Source: JBNFVY01 sp049943335 (GTDB lineage Bacteria > Pseudomonadota > Alphaproteobacteria > Rhodobacterales > Rhodobacteraceae). From it: a stretch of 64,000 nt of DNA. Position numbers and translations under genes: made by a program. Shown here piece after piece: positions 45,162-53,166 of the stretch; the stretch's first letter is position 1; each line of letters opens with the position of its first letter. The stretch lies in assembly GCF_049943335.1 (NCBI RefSeq), contig NZ_JBNFVY010000002.1, positions 1 through 64,000 of the forward strand. Reading direction: 5' to 3'. The notes below the pieces were generated by a model that searched no databases, was not told where the DNA came from, and saw only the letters and a list, made by a program, of their open reading frames with translations.

Positions 45162-46205
45162 TCAGGTATTGCCGCCCCCGCCGACGTTCCCGTCGACGTC
45201 CCCGGCCCCTGCCCCGCGCCCCACGCTGGGAAACAATCCGGTCAGCGCGCGTTGCAAGAGCGAGGTCACGCGCGGCCGTTTCAGGCGGCGGAACGGCAGC
45301 GGGCGGCAAACCTCGATCGCGGCAATCCCGACACGCGCGGTCAGCGCCCCGTTCACCACCCCTTCACCGAAGCGGCGCGACACCTTGGCCAGCGCCCCGC
45401 CCCCCGCAAGCGATCCGATCAGATCATCGCCAACCGCCACCGCGCCGGTCGCAACCAGATGGGTGAAGACAGCGCGGGTCAGGCGCCAATTGCCCAGCGC
45501 CCCCGAGCGCCCGCCGTAGATTTCGGCAATGCGGCGGATCATGCGCAGATTGGCGGTCAGCGCGGCAAGCAGATCGGCCAGCGCCAGCGGAACAATGGCC
45601 GTCACCGTGGCAACCTGGCGCGCGGCAGCTTCGACTTCGCGCCGCGCCAGGGCATCAAGGGGCGCCAGCAGTTCGGATTCGGCCAGGCCCAGCACCGCAT
45701 CGGCGTCGAACTGTTCTTCGTCGCGTTCGCGAAAGCGCGCCAGGCCCCATTCGACTTCGGGGCGCGCGGCGTAAAGCGTCTTGAGCTGGTCCGTCACCGC
45801 GCGCGCGGCGCTGGTGTCATTCGCGCCGATGGCAGCGTCTGCCTGGGCCTGCAGCCGGTCCAACCGTTTGAGCCGCGCAAAGGCCGACAATTCGCGGATC
45901 GCCAGCCCGGCGCAGACCAGCAAGAACGCCAGAACCAGCACCGCGGCGATGGCGCCCAGAACCGGGTTGCGGTCAAGCAGGGAAAAGGTGAAATCCCACG
46001 CCAGCAGGCCGGCAGCAAAGGTGAGAATGGCCAAGAGCAGTTGCCAGAAAGCACGCACCAGCCGGTTGGGGCGGCGCGTGGCAATGGCCGCAACGGTTTG
46101 CATGGCGCGCCCTTCGGGCTGCGGTTCGGGGACCGGGGCGGCATCGGCCGGGCTGGGGGCCGGGGCGGTTGGGTCGATGTCGAAAAGGATGGGGCCTTTG
46201 GCCAT
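45162..46205 (-). CDS. TIGR01620/YcjF-like DUF697 membrane protein
   Basis: This 347-residue protein has an acidic, Pro-rich N-terminus, two hydrophobic helices (about 50-100), a soluble middle, and the DUF697 hydrophobic domain (about 185-310, with AIVPLALADLLAALTANLRMIRRIAEIYGG). YcjF-type proteins accompany YcjX in many proteobacteria, where they belong to envelope-stress regulons; the biochemical role is unknown. The C-terminus is Gly-rich (VDGNVGGGGNT). It is 149 bases downstream of ycjX. Confidence 0.85.
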   Translation of the reverse strand: MAKGPILFDIDPTAPAPSPADAAPVPEPQPEGRAMQTVAAIATRRPNRLVRAFWQLLLAILTFAAGLLAWDFTFSLLDRNPVLGAIAAVLVLAFLLVCAGLAIRELSAFARLKRLDRLQAQADAAIGANDTSAARAVTDQLKTLYAARPEVEWGLARFRERDEEQFDADAVLGLAESELLAPLDALARREVEAAARQVATVTAIVPLALADLLAALTANLRMIRRIAEIYGGRSGALGNWRLTRAVFTHLVATGAVAVGDDLIGSLAGGGALAKVSRRFGEGVVNGALTARVGIAAIEVCRPLPFRRLKRPRVTSLLQRALTGLFPSVGRGAGAGDVDGNVGGGGNT

Positions 46206-46228
46206 GGCTCAGGGCTTTCGGTGCTTAT

Positions 46229-46276
46229 TTTGGGGCGTTCGGGGCGTTTTTGGGTGCGTTCGGTGTGTTTGGCGCG
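46229..46276. repeat. Degenerate 9-bp tandem repeat in the ycjX-ycjF spacer
   Basis: Units TTTGGGGCG, TTCGGGGCG, TTTTTGGGTGCG, TTCGGTGTG and TTTGGCGCG follow head to tail: one is 12 bp and the other four are 9 bp. On the plus strand they read as Phe-Gly-Ala/Val periods. They fill a third of the 149-base spacer between the ycjX stop and the ycjF start, where a short spacer would be expected. Confidence 0.8.
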
Positions 46277-46354
46277 ATGGGACGGGCGCGGCAGCCCTGT
46301 GTGTCCGGCGCGCGCAGGGCGCGCCCCCGCAAATTTCACAAGACAAAGACAGCA

Positions 46355-47764
46355 TCAAAGCTTGTCCCCGATAAGAAAGTCGGCGGCGCGGTCCAGACGA
46401 ATGTGCGGCGGGCCTTCGCCGGGGTTGAGCGTGATGCGTTGGGGCAAAAAGCGCATCGCCTGAAAATCGCCGTCAAGCCATTTGGGCGCGCCCGCACGCG
46501 CCGGGCCAAGCAGCACATTGGGGTCTGTGGGCAGTTCGCCCGGATAAAAGGCGGCCTGTTTGTCGCCGGTGTCGGTGGCGATGCGCCCGCGCACCACCGG
46601 CAGGTCGGCGCCGTCATGGGGCAGCATGTCTTCGGTGGTGGCGCGCAAGGCGGCAAGCGACATGGCTTGGGTTTTGGCGCCCGCGAAATCGGCGCGGCGG
46701 CGGGCGTCATCAACCAGCGCATCCATGATCGCCGTCAGTTGCCCGTGCTGGGTGTGGTGAATGTGATCCGCCTTGGTGGCGGCGAACAGGATACGTTCCA
46801 CACGTTTGCCGCGCACAAGCTGGCCAAGCAGCGAATTGCGCCCCGGGCGAAAGGCGGTCAGGATATCGGCCATGGTCTGGCGCAGATCCTCTAGCGCGCG
46901 GGGCCCGGCGTTGATCGCGCCAAGCGCATCGACCAGCACGACCTGCCGGTCAAGCCGCGCAAAGTGGTCGCGAAAAAACGGTTTGACGACGCGCGATTTA
47001 TACGCCTCGTAGCGGCGCTCCATCTCGCGGTAGAGCGAGCCGCGCTTGGCCCGCTCTACGCCCGAAAGCGGGGCAAAGGTCAGCACGGGCGAGCCTTCGA
47101 GTTCGCCGGGCAAGAGGAAGCGCCCGGGGGTCAGATCAGAATAGCCGGCGCTGCGGGCCGCGTGCAGATAGGCGGTAAAGGCCGTGGCCAGCGCCTTGGC
47201 GGTCGGTTCATCATGATCGCTGGCGGGATCGGGCGCGAGCGCCAGGAAGGGCTTGGCGCTGTCGCGCTGGGCCATGCGGGTCAGCACCAGGTCGGACCAA
47301 TCGGCATAGCTGCGATCAAGGAGCGCAAGGTCCAGCAGCCATTCGCCGGGGTAGTCGATGATATCTAGGTGCACCACCCGCGGGCCCGACAGACCCGACA
47401 ACAGCCCGCTGGGTTGCACCCGCAGCGACAGGCGCAGCTGCGAGATCTGGCGCGTGCCTTCGGGCCAGTGGGGCGTCGGGGCGGTAAGCGCGCCGTAGTG
47501 GTCTTCGAAGGCAAAGCGCGGGATCGTATCATCGGGCTGGGGTTGCAGATAGGCGGCCTGGATCAGCGGCGCGGCAGCAAGGCCGGGCATGCGCGCGCGG
47601 TCCATCAGGTTGGCCACCAGCGAGGTGATAAAGACGGTCTTGCCCGCGCGGCTAAGGCCGGTGACCCCAAGGCGGATCACCGGTTCGAACAGCGCCTCGG
47701 ACACCGTGGACTGCACGGTTTCCACAGAGCGGGTCAGCGCGTCGGCAATATCGTTGATGATCAA
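46355..47764 (-). CDS. ycjX: YcjX-like P-loop protein (DUF463)
   Basis: This protein of about 469 residues has a P-loop GLSRAGKTVFITSLV near residue 35, IDYPGEWLLDL, the VVLVDALGAI strand and KADHIHHTQH, which fit a P-loop NTPase with a G4-like motif. YcjX and YcjF are linked to envelope stress in other bacteria. The start is unsure: TTG 47764 gives the usual IINDIADALTRSVETV start with GAGG nine bases upstream, while the in-frame ATG at 47854 would overlap the divergent truA start. I prefer TTG. Confidence 0.85.
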   Translation of the reverse strand: MIINDIADALTRSVETVQSTVSEALFEPVIRLGVTGLSRAGKTVFITSLVANLMDRARMPGLAAAPLIQAAYLQPQPDDTIPRFAFEDHYGALTAPTPHWPEGTRQISQLRLSLRVQPSGLLSGLSGPRVVHLDIIDYPGEWLLDLALLDRSYADWSDLVLTRMAQRDSAKPFLALAPDPASDHDEPTAKALATAFTAYLHAARSAGYSDLTPGRFLLPGELEGSPVLTFAPLSGVERAKRGSLYREMERRYEAYKSRVVKPFFRDHFARLDRQVVLVDALGAINAGPRALEDLRQTMADILTAFRPGRNSLLGQLVRGKRVERILFAATKADHIHHTQHGQLTAIMDALVDDARRRADFAGAKTQAMSLAALRATTEDMLPHDGADLPVVRGRIATDTGDKQAAFYPGELPTDPNVLLGPARAGAPKWLDGDFQAMRFLPQRITLNPGEGPPHIRLDRAADFLIGDKL

Positions 47765-47852
47765 GTCTCTGGCCCTCGCCCGCTTCCTGGGGACAACATA
47801 GGCGCTTGGGGGCGTGCTTGCCAGTGGGCGCGCGCGGCGATACATGGCGGGC

Positions 47853-48635
47853 ATGCCCCGTTATGCCCTTCAGATCGAATACAATGGCGCGCCCTTTCAT
47901 GGCTGGCAGCGCCAAAAGGCGCATCCGTCGGTGCAGCAGGCGCTGGAAGAGGCGCTGCGCCGGCTTGAACCGGATGTGCCGTCGATCGCGGCGGCGGGGC
48001 GGACAGACGCAGGGGTCCATGCGCTGGGTCAGGTGGCCCATTGCGACATGGGCAAGGCGTGGCAGCCGGCGCGGCTGGCCGGCGCGATCAATGCGCATCT
48101 GCGCCCCCTGCCGGTGGCGGTCGTGCAATGCGCGCCGGTGGCGGACGATTTTCACGCGCGCTTTGATGCCCATGAACGGCGCTATCTGTTCCGCCTGGTC
48201 GCGCGCCGCGCGCCGGTGACCCATGACGCAGGGCTGGTGTGGCAGATCGGACATGCGCTGGACGCGCGCGCGATGCAGGCGGGGGCGGACCGGCTGTTGG
48301 GGCAGCATGATTTCACGACCTTTCGTTCGACCATGTGCCAGGCCGACAGCCCGGTCAAAACGCTGGACGCGCTAGAGGTCAGCGAACACCCCTACCCCGG
48401 CGGGCGCGAATACCGGTTCGCGGTGCGCGCGCGCAGTTTTCTGCACAATCAGGTGCGCAGCTTCGTGGGCACGCTCGAACGGGTGGGCGCAGGGGCGTGG
48501 ACGCCCGATGACGTGACAGCGGCGCTTGACGCGCGCACGCGCGCGGCCTGCGGGCCGGTCTGCCCGCCGCAGGGGCTGTACCTGGCGGGCGTGGGCTATG
48601 ATCCGGATCCCTTCGCCGGCGCCGCCGGGGTGTAG
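47853..48635 (+). CDS. truA: tRNA pseudouridine(38-40) synthase TruA
   Basis: This 260-residue enzyme converts uridines 38-40 in the anticodon stem of several tRNAs to pseudouridine. The catalytic Asp lies in GRTDAGVHALGQV near residue 51. The N-terminus RYALQIEYNGAPFHGWQRQ and the C-terminal RSFLHNQVRSFVGTL are typical. ATG 47853 gives the usual MPRYAL start; an ATG nine bases upstream is also possible. It diverges from ycjX across about 90 bases. Confidence 0.95.
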   Translation: MPRYALQIEYNGAPFHGWQRQKAHPSVQQALEEALRRLEPDVPSIAAAGRTDAGVHALGQVAHCDMGKAWQPARLAGAINAHLRPLPVAVVQCAPVADDFHARFDAHERRYLFRLVARRAPVTHDAGLVWQIGHALDARAMQAGADRLLGQHDFTTFRSTMCQADSPVKTLDALEVSEHPYPGGREYRFAVRARSFLHNQVRSFVGTLERVGAGAWTPDDVTAALDARTRAACGPVCPPQGLYLAGVGYDPDPFAGAAGV

Positions 48636-48769
48636 AGGCGCGAAACAGGCGCGCGGTGCGATGCACATTTGTCGTCTCGAAAGCGACACAATCCTGCCCC
48701 GATGTGATGGAATACGTGGTCCGGCACCGCAAAGTGCACCGCAAAAGACACCGCTACGGAGGACGCGCC

Positions 48770-48925
48770 ATGGACCTTTCGACAATCACTTTCGACCAGA
48801 TTGCAATGGCCGTGATGGGCACCATCGCCCTGCGCGAAGCAATGATCATGGTGTTGCCCAATTCGATCGCCGGTCCGGGCGGCTGGCTGATCGACACGGC
48901 ACCGGGCGACGTGTCGAAAGCCTGA
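48770..48925 (+). CDS. 51-residue small protein with a hydrophobic helix
   Basis: A 51-codon frame is preceded by a near-perfect GGAGG site (CGGAGGACGCGCC before the ATG). The protein is MDLSTITFDQIAMAVMG followed by a hydrophobic helix to about residue 30 and a tail ending GDVSKA. It is too short for routine gene calls, and I do not recognise it. The strong ribosome-binding site, 134 bases after truA, is the main evidence. It could be a small membrane-associated protein. Confidence 0.6.
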   Translation: MDLSTITFDQIAMAVMGTIALREAMIMVLPNSIAGPGGWLIDTAPGDVSKA

Positions 48926-49313
48926 CCCGCCGCACCCGATTTGCTGCCCCAGTTTACCGGCCCGCTTTACCGCAACCAGCGCGGCGCCCTAGGCGCGCGC
49001 CCTATCATGTGCGCCGGATGGCGGGCATCTGGGTGAAGTGCACTGAGGATGACGGGCACGGCAATTGTCGGGCTCGGCAAGACACGGGCACTGCAAATCT
49101 CAGGTACTGCAAATTATGGTCACTGGGGATGACGGGCACGGCGACCTATTGGCACCGGGGATCGCGGCCCAGCGGATAACAGGGTCAGCAGATCACGGAC
49201 AGAACCGATGGCCGGCGCAACGAATTGCGCCGCACAACTGAAGGCGGGCACTGCGGATGACAGGCGCAACGAACGGCGCCGCACAACCGAACACGGCGCG
49301 GCGGATGGCCCGG
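48926..49313. repeat. Decayed direct-repeat patch in a non-coding spacer
   Basis: This is 388 bases with no convincing gene. It holds a 22-base near-identical pair (49041-49062 and 49121-49142, one mismatch) with a third weaker copy near 49249, the 25-base pair GGCGCAACGAA..GCCGCACAAC (49214-49238 and 49263-49287, two mismatches), and a repeated ACTGCAAAT (about 49089 and 49106). The units are partly interleaved, as expected of an old tandem array that has diverged. Confidence 0.8.
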
Positions 49314-50456
49314 TCAGAGCAGTTCGCGCGCGGCCAGATTACGCATCAGCACCGAAATCCCCGCCCGCCACGGCGCACAGTTGTGCGCTGCCACCACCGG
49401 ATTTTCCAACGCCCCCAGCATCGGCGCGCTGATGCGCACGCGATCCCCGACCTCGTGATGGCTGCGCCCGATACCTTGCGTCATGCACGGCGCAAAGGGC
49501 GTGCCGGAAAACAGCATCATGCCATCGGGAAAACCGCGTTCGCTGGACAGAACCTGCGTGACCTGATCCAGCGGCGAGCGCAGCATCCCGCGCAGGTGGT
49601 ACCGGTCTTGAAACACCGGCTTCCCCCCCGCGCTGACCTGAAAATCCAGATGCATGTCGCTTACGTCATCCAGAGTAAAAACGCCGTCGAACAAGCGGAT
49701 CATCGGGCCGATCACGCAGCCCGACAGGGTATCCTTGTTCAAATAGGTCCGCGCCAAACGGTCCGACACCTGCGGGCGCGTGCTGACATCGTTGCCCAGC
49801 GCAGCCCCCAGAACATCGCCGCGCGAATTGACGGCAAGAACGATTTCGGGCTGCGAGCTGGCCATCTGCCAGTCGCCCGACAGCGGCACCGGTTGCGCAT
49901 GGCCGATCGCCGACAGCACCGGGCGATTGCCGAGGGTTGCGGCGTCAAGCCCCAGAAATTCGCGCAGCTCATCGAACCAGCAGTCCTGATCCTTCAGCGC
50001 GGCGACAGTTGTTTCCAGCCGCTGGCCCTTGCGATGGGCGGCAAAGGCCCGGGTGATCGGATCACGCCGATGGGCCATGAATTCGCGCTGCGCACAGGGA
50101 TCGCTGCCGGCGCGGATTTCGGCCAGCCAGCCCAGGATCACCTCGACGAAATTCCCGAAGGTCGCCTTGATCACCTGCAGATCGCAGGGCGGCAGCCACG
50201 CCAGCGAACTGCCCAGATCCCCGACATCGCCGATCCGCACCCCCCGGACCGAGGTCACGAACTTCAGCGGATCCGGCTGTTCAAGCACATCGCGAACGGT
50301 TGGCGCGCGCCGCGAGGTGATTTCGAACACTTCGCCGTCACGCATGACAACCACGCTGGGTCCGATACCATAGCGTTCGACACGCCCAAGCCACACCCCT
50401 TCGTCTGGCAATTGGGGATCCACGGCATGGTCGTCGCTGGGTCGGGGCGCTAGCAT
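49314..50456 (-). CDS. Fumarylacetoacetate hydrolase-fold protein (AraD1-like)
   Basis: This 380-residue protein has the FAH fold in its C-terminal half: EIVLAVNSRGDVLGAALGND near residue 210, CVIGPMIRLFD, and FPDGMMLFSGTPFAP near 315. Members act on 2-keto-3-deoxy sugar acids, fumarylacetoacetate or related compounds with a divalent metal. The usual acidic metal ligands appear present (ERGF, EI..), but the exact substrate cannot be told. It lies upstream of, and on the same strand as, the adenine deaminase gene. Confidence 0.8.
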   Translation of the reverse strand: MLAPRPSDDHAVDPQLPDEGVWLGRVERYGIGPSVVVMRDGEVFEITSRRAPTVRDVLEQPDPLKFVTSVRGVRIGDVGDLGSSLAWLPPCDLQVIKATFGNFVEVILGWLAEIRAGSDPCAQREFMAHRRDPITRAFAAHRKGQRLETTVAALKDQDCWFDELREFLGLDAATLGNRPVLSAIGHAQPVPLSGDWQMASSQPEIVLAVNSRGDVLGAALGNDVSTRPQVSDRLARTYLNKDTLSGCVIGPMIRLFDGVFTLDDVSDMHLDFQVSAGGKPVFQDRYHLRGMLRSPLDQVTQVLSSERGFPDGMMLFSGTPFAPCMTQGIGRSHHEVGDRVRISAPMLGALENPVVAAHNCAPWRAGISVLMRNLAARELL

Positions 50457-50519
50457 GCCCTATCTTGGCACTGCGTCCGCTGCGCGACAATCTGTCCTTT
50501 CAGACAGTTATTTGGACAT

Positions 50520-52217
50520 TTATCCGATGATTTCGAATTTGTTGACGTCGACCAACCCGCGATCCGTGATCTTGAGATTGGGGATCACCGGAAGGGCAAG
50601 GAAGGCCAGTTGCAAAAACGGCTCTTCCAGCGTGACACCCAGCGCGCGCGCCGCCCGGCGCAGATCGCGCAGCCCGTGCTCGACGGTTTCGAACAGGTCC
50701 AATGACATCAGCCCGGCGACCGGCAGCGCCAGTTCGGCCAGGATCTTGCCGCCCTGCGCCACCACGAACCCGCCTTCGATATCGGCCATGCGGTTCGCCG
50801 CCAGCGCCATGTCGTCGTAATCGGCCCCCACCACGGCGATGTTGTGGTGATCGTGGCAAACGGTGCTGGCGATGGCGCCGCGTTCCAGACCAAAGCCGCG
50901 CACGAAACCATTGGCAATATTGCCGTTTTTCCCGTGCCGCTCAATCACGGTGATACGGATCAGATCGCGGCTGGGATCGGGGCGCTTGTCGCCGTTTTCC
51001 GGCGCAATCTGCTCGGTCAGGTGCTGGGTGATGATCTTGCCTTCCACAATGCCGATCACCGGGGTTTCGGCGCGATTACCTGTGGCGCGAAAGTGGTCGG
51101 GCGTGACGGTGGGCGCCTTGACCGACGCGCGCCCGACCGGGTCGATCAGATCGCGCGCGCCAAAGCTGGCGTCATTTGCCACCTGCCCCCCGGCCAACAC
51201 CATATGCGCGCGGCAGTCTTCCAACGGCCCGTCGAGCATCACGATATCGGCCCGTTTGCCGGGCGCAATCAGCCCGCGATCCTTCAGCCCGAACGCTTCG
51301 GCCGCCGACAGGGACGCGGCGCGGTAGGCCGCCAGCGGCGGCGTGCCCAGCGCGATCAGCGTGCGGATCATGTAATCGAGATGGCCATATTCAGCGATGT
51401 CCAGCGGATTGCGATCATCGGTGCACAGGCACACATAGGGGGCAGTGCGATCGGTCAGGATCGGGGCCAGCGCGTGCATATCCTTGGACACCGACCCTTC
51501 GCGGATCAGCAAGCGCATCCCCTTGCGCAGCTTTTCCAGCGCTTCCTGGGCGGTTGTCGCTTCATGTTCGGTGCGGATGCCGGCGGCGATATAGGCGTTC
51601 AGATCCTTGCCCGACAGCATCGGGCAGTGCCCGTCGATATGGGCCCCATCAAAGGCGTGCAGCTTGGCCATGCAACCGGGGTCCTGGTGGATCACGCCGG
51701 GAAAGTTCATGAATTCGGCCAGTCCGATGCCCGACGGGTGGCCGCGCAGTGCGCGCAGCGCGTCGGCGTCGATTTCGGCCCCGGCGGTTTCCATGTGGGT
51801 CGACGGCACGCAAGAGCTGAGCTGCACCTTGATCGACATGATGGTGCGCAGGGCGGCCTCTTGGAAATAGCGGATGCCGTCCGGGCCGATCACGTTGGCG
51901 ATTTCATGCGGATCGCAGATGGCGGTTGTCACGCCGCGCGGGGTCACGCAGCGATCGAATTCGAACGGGGTGACAAGGCTGCTTTCGATATGCAGGTGGG
52001 TGTCGATGAAGCCGGGGACAAGGATGCGCCCGCCCGCGTCGATCACCTGCGCCCCGTCATACGCAGCGCAGGTCCCCACGATGGTATCGCCGCAGATCGC
52101 GACATCGCCGTCCAGCAGATCGCCGGTGACCAGATCGAGCACCCTGCCCCCCCGGATAACCAGATCGGCGGGGTCGTCGCCGCGGCCTTGAGAGATACGG
52201 GCGGACAAATCGGACAT
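50520..52217 (-). CDS. ade: Adenine deaminase
   Basis: This 565-residue amidohydrolase hydrolyses adenine to hypoxanthine and ammonia for purine salvage. It shows the metal motif PGFIDTHLHIESS near residue 90, HCPMLSGKDLNAYIAAGI, and the C-terminal adenine-deaminase domain with STVCHDHHNIAVVGAD. The ATG at 52217 has AGGAG eleven bases upstream; the frame stays open to 52436 through repeat sequence and is not coding there. Length is normal. Confidence 0.94.
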   Translation of the reverse strand: MSDLSARISQGRGDDPADLVIRGGRVLDLVTGDLLDGDVAICGDTIVGTCAAYDGAQVIDAGGRILVPGFIDTHLHIESSLVTPFEFDRCVTPRGVTTAICDPHEIANVIGPDGIRYFQEAALRTIMSIKVQLSSCVPSTHMETAGAEIDADALRALRGHPSGIGLAEFMNFPGVIHQDPGCMAKLHAFDGAHIDGHCPMLSGKDLNAYIAAGIRTEHEATTAQEALEKLRKGMRLLIREGSVSKDMHALAPILTDRTAPYVCLCTDDRNPLDIAEYGHLDYMIRTLIALGTPPLAAYRAASLSAAEAFGLKDRGLIAPGKRADIVMLDGPLEDCRAHMVLAGGQVANDASFGARDLIDPVGRASVKAPTVTPDHFRATGNRAETPVIGIVEGKIITQHLTEQIAPENGDKRPDPSRDLIRITVIERHGKNGNIANGFVRGFGLERGAIASTVCHDHHNIAVVGADYDDMALAANRMADIEGGFVVAQGGKILAELALPVAGLMSLDLFETVEHGLRDLRRAARALGVTLEEPFLQLAFLALPVIPNLKITDRGLVDVNKFEIIG

Positions 52218-52289
52218 GGGGTTGGCTCCTGCTGGGATGATACGCCCAGAATGAGCAGTGCCGCGCCGGGTGTCCAGCCCGCGTGGCGG

Positions 52290-52331
52290 GGGATCAATCC
52301 TGCGGGGCGGTGGATCAGCCCTGCGGGGCGG
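52290..52331. repeat. Two tandem 21-bp units across the end of the receiver-like gene
   Basis: GGGATCAATCCTGCGGGGCGG (52290-52310) and TGGATCAGCCCTGCGGGGCGG (52311-52331) differ at three positions. The second unit contains the stop codon of the 179-residue gene (TCA at 52315-52317 on this strand), so expansion of the repeat would change the protein end. A weaker third copy lies upstream (52275-52289). Confidence 0.85.
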
Positions 52332-52854
52332 CGCGGCGCGCTTCGGCCTGCGCGATGGCGGGGCGCAGATCGGCCACGTCCAGCAGGTCGGGGCGGATGT
52401 CGCGCAGCGGCAGGATATGGTCAACGCCCGCCTCAACCAGATCGCGCGCGGTGTCCAGTGGCAGGGTGTCGTAGGACATGGCCAGGTAGTGCGTGCCCTG
52501 CCCGCGCGACCGGGTCAGCCGCGCCAGCGCCGCCATTTCGCCGGGCGCGCCAGTCAGATCGAAGACAATGATGTCATGCCGGTTGACCGAGGCCACCGAT
52601 CCGCCCGTTGTGCCACCTGCCATATCGATCAGGCTGGCGGTTCTAGAGGTCACGCGCGCCCCGCGTTCGCCCTGCAGCGCGTGACTGACCATGCGGTTGA
52701 TGCCCTTGTTCGCGCTGATCACAAGGATCGACGTCTGGTCCATAAACAGCTCGGCCGGGACAGACGGGCGCGGTGTGGGCCGGGGCGTGGGCCCGGGATC
52801 TGTGTCGGTATCCGTGTGGGTATCGGGGGCAGCGGCGCGGGTATGGGTCATCAT
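52315..52854 (-). CDS. Receiver-like protein of unknown function
   Basis: This 179-residue protein has a Thr/Asp/Pro-rich head (about 1-35) and then a receiver-like fold: ILVISANKGINRMVSHAL, then HDIIVFDLTG with an Asp at the phospho-acceptor position, and YLAMSYDTLPLDTARDLVEAGVDHILPL, like the beta4-alpha4-beta5 of response regulators. The acidic pair after the first strand is missing, so it is a degenerate receiver. ATG 52854 has no good site; ATG 52743 would remove the low-complexity head. It diverges from ugd. Confidence 0.65.
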   Translation of the reverse strand: MMTHTRAAAPDTHTDTDTDPGPTPRPTPRPSVPAELFMDQTSILVISANKGINRMVSHALQGERGARVTSRTASLIDMAGGTTGGSVASVNRHDIIVFDLTGAPGEMAALARLTRSRGQGTHYLAMSYDTLPLDTARDLVEAGVDHILPLRDIRPDLLDVADLRPAIAQAEARRAAPQG

Positions 52855-53166
52855 GGCAAACTTTGGGTTTGGCTGTGGATGTCAGTGAATGTCTGGTGAT
52901 ACCGTCGCGCGCAATCGGGGCGGAACTGGGGCGTTTGCAAGGCGATATTAACCAAGTTTCACGCAAACGGGCCGCGCGGCGGACCCGTCCGCCCAGCCCG
53001 CGCACTGCCCACGCCCAGCGCCGCGCACAGCCCCGCGCACTGCCCGCGCGAAACTGGCGCAACGATGCAACGGCTGCAGGGCAATTGCGCCGCGCACGGA
53101 CAATGTATTGAAACACACCCGCCCGCTTTGCATATAAACCCCACAACAAAAGAGCAGAGCCGTTCC
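52855..53166. other. Divergent spacer with GC-rich repeats upstream of ugd
   Basis: These 312 bases separate the receiver-like gene from ugd and must hold both promoters. I see no gene. The middle (about 52953-53060) is GC-rich low complexity, with a 14-base direct repeat CCCGCGCACTGCCC at 52997-53010 and 53032-53045 (35-base period). A single TTAACCAA half-site resembling the CtrA motif lies near 52946; one half-site is weak evidence. Confidence 0.6.

Noticed and set aside
52946..52953. A CtrA site before ugd.
   Set aside because: Only a half-site TTAACCAA is present; no second TTAA follows at seven bases.
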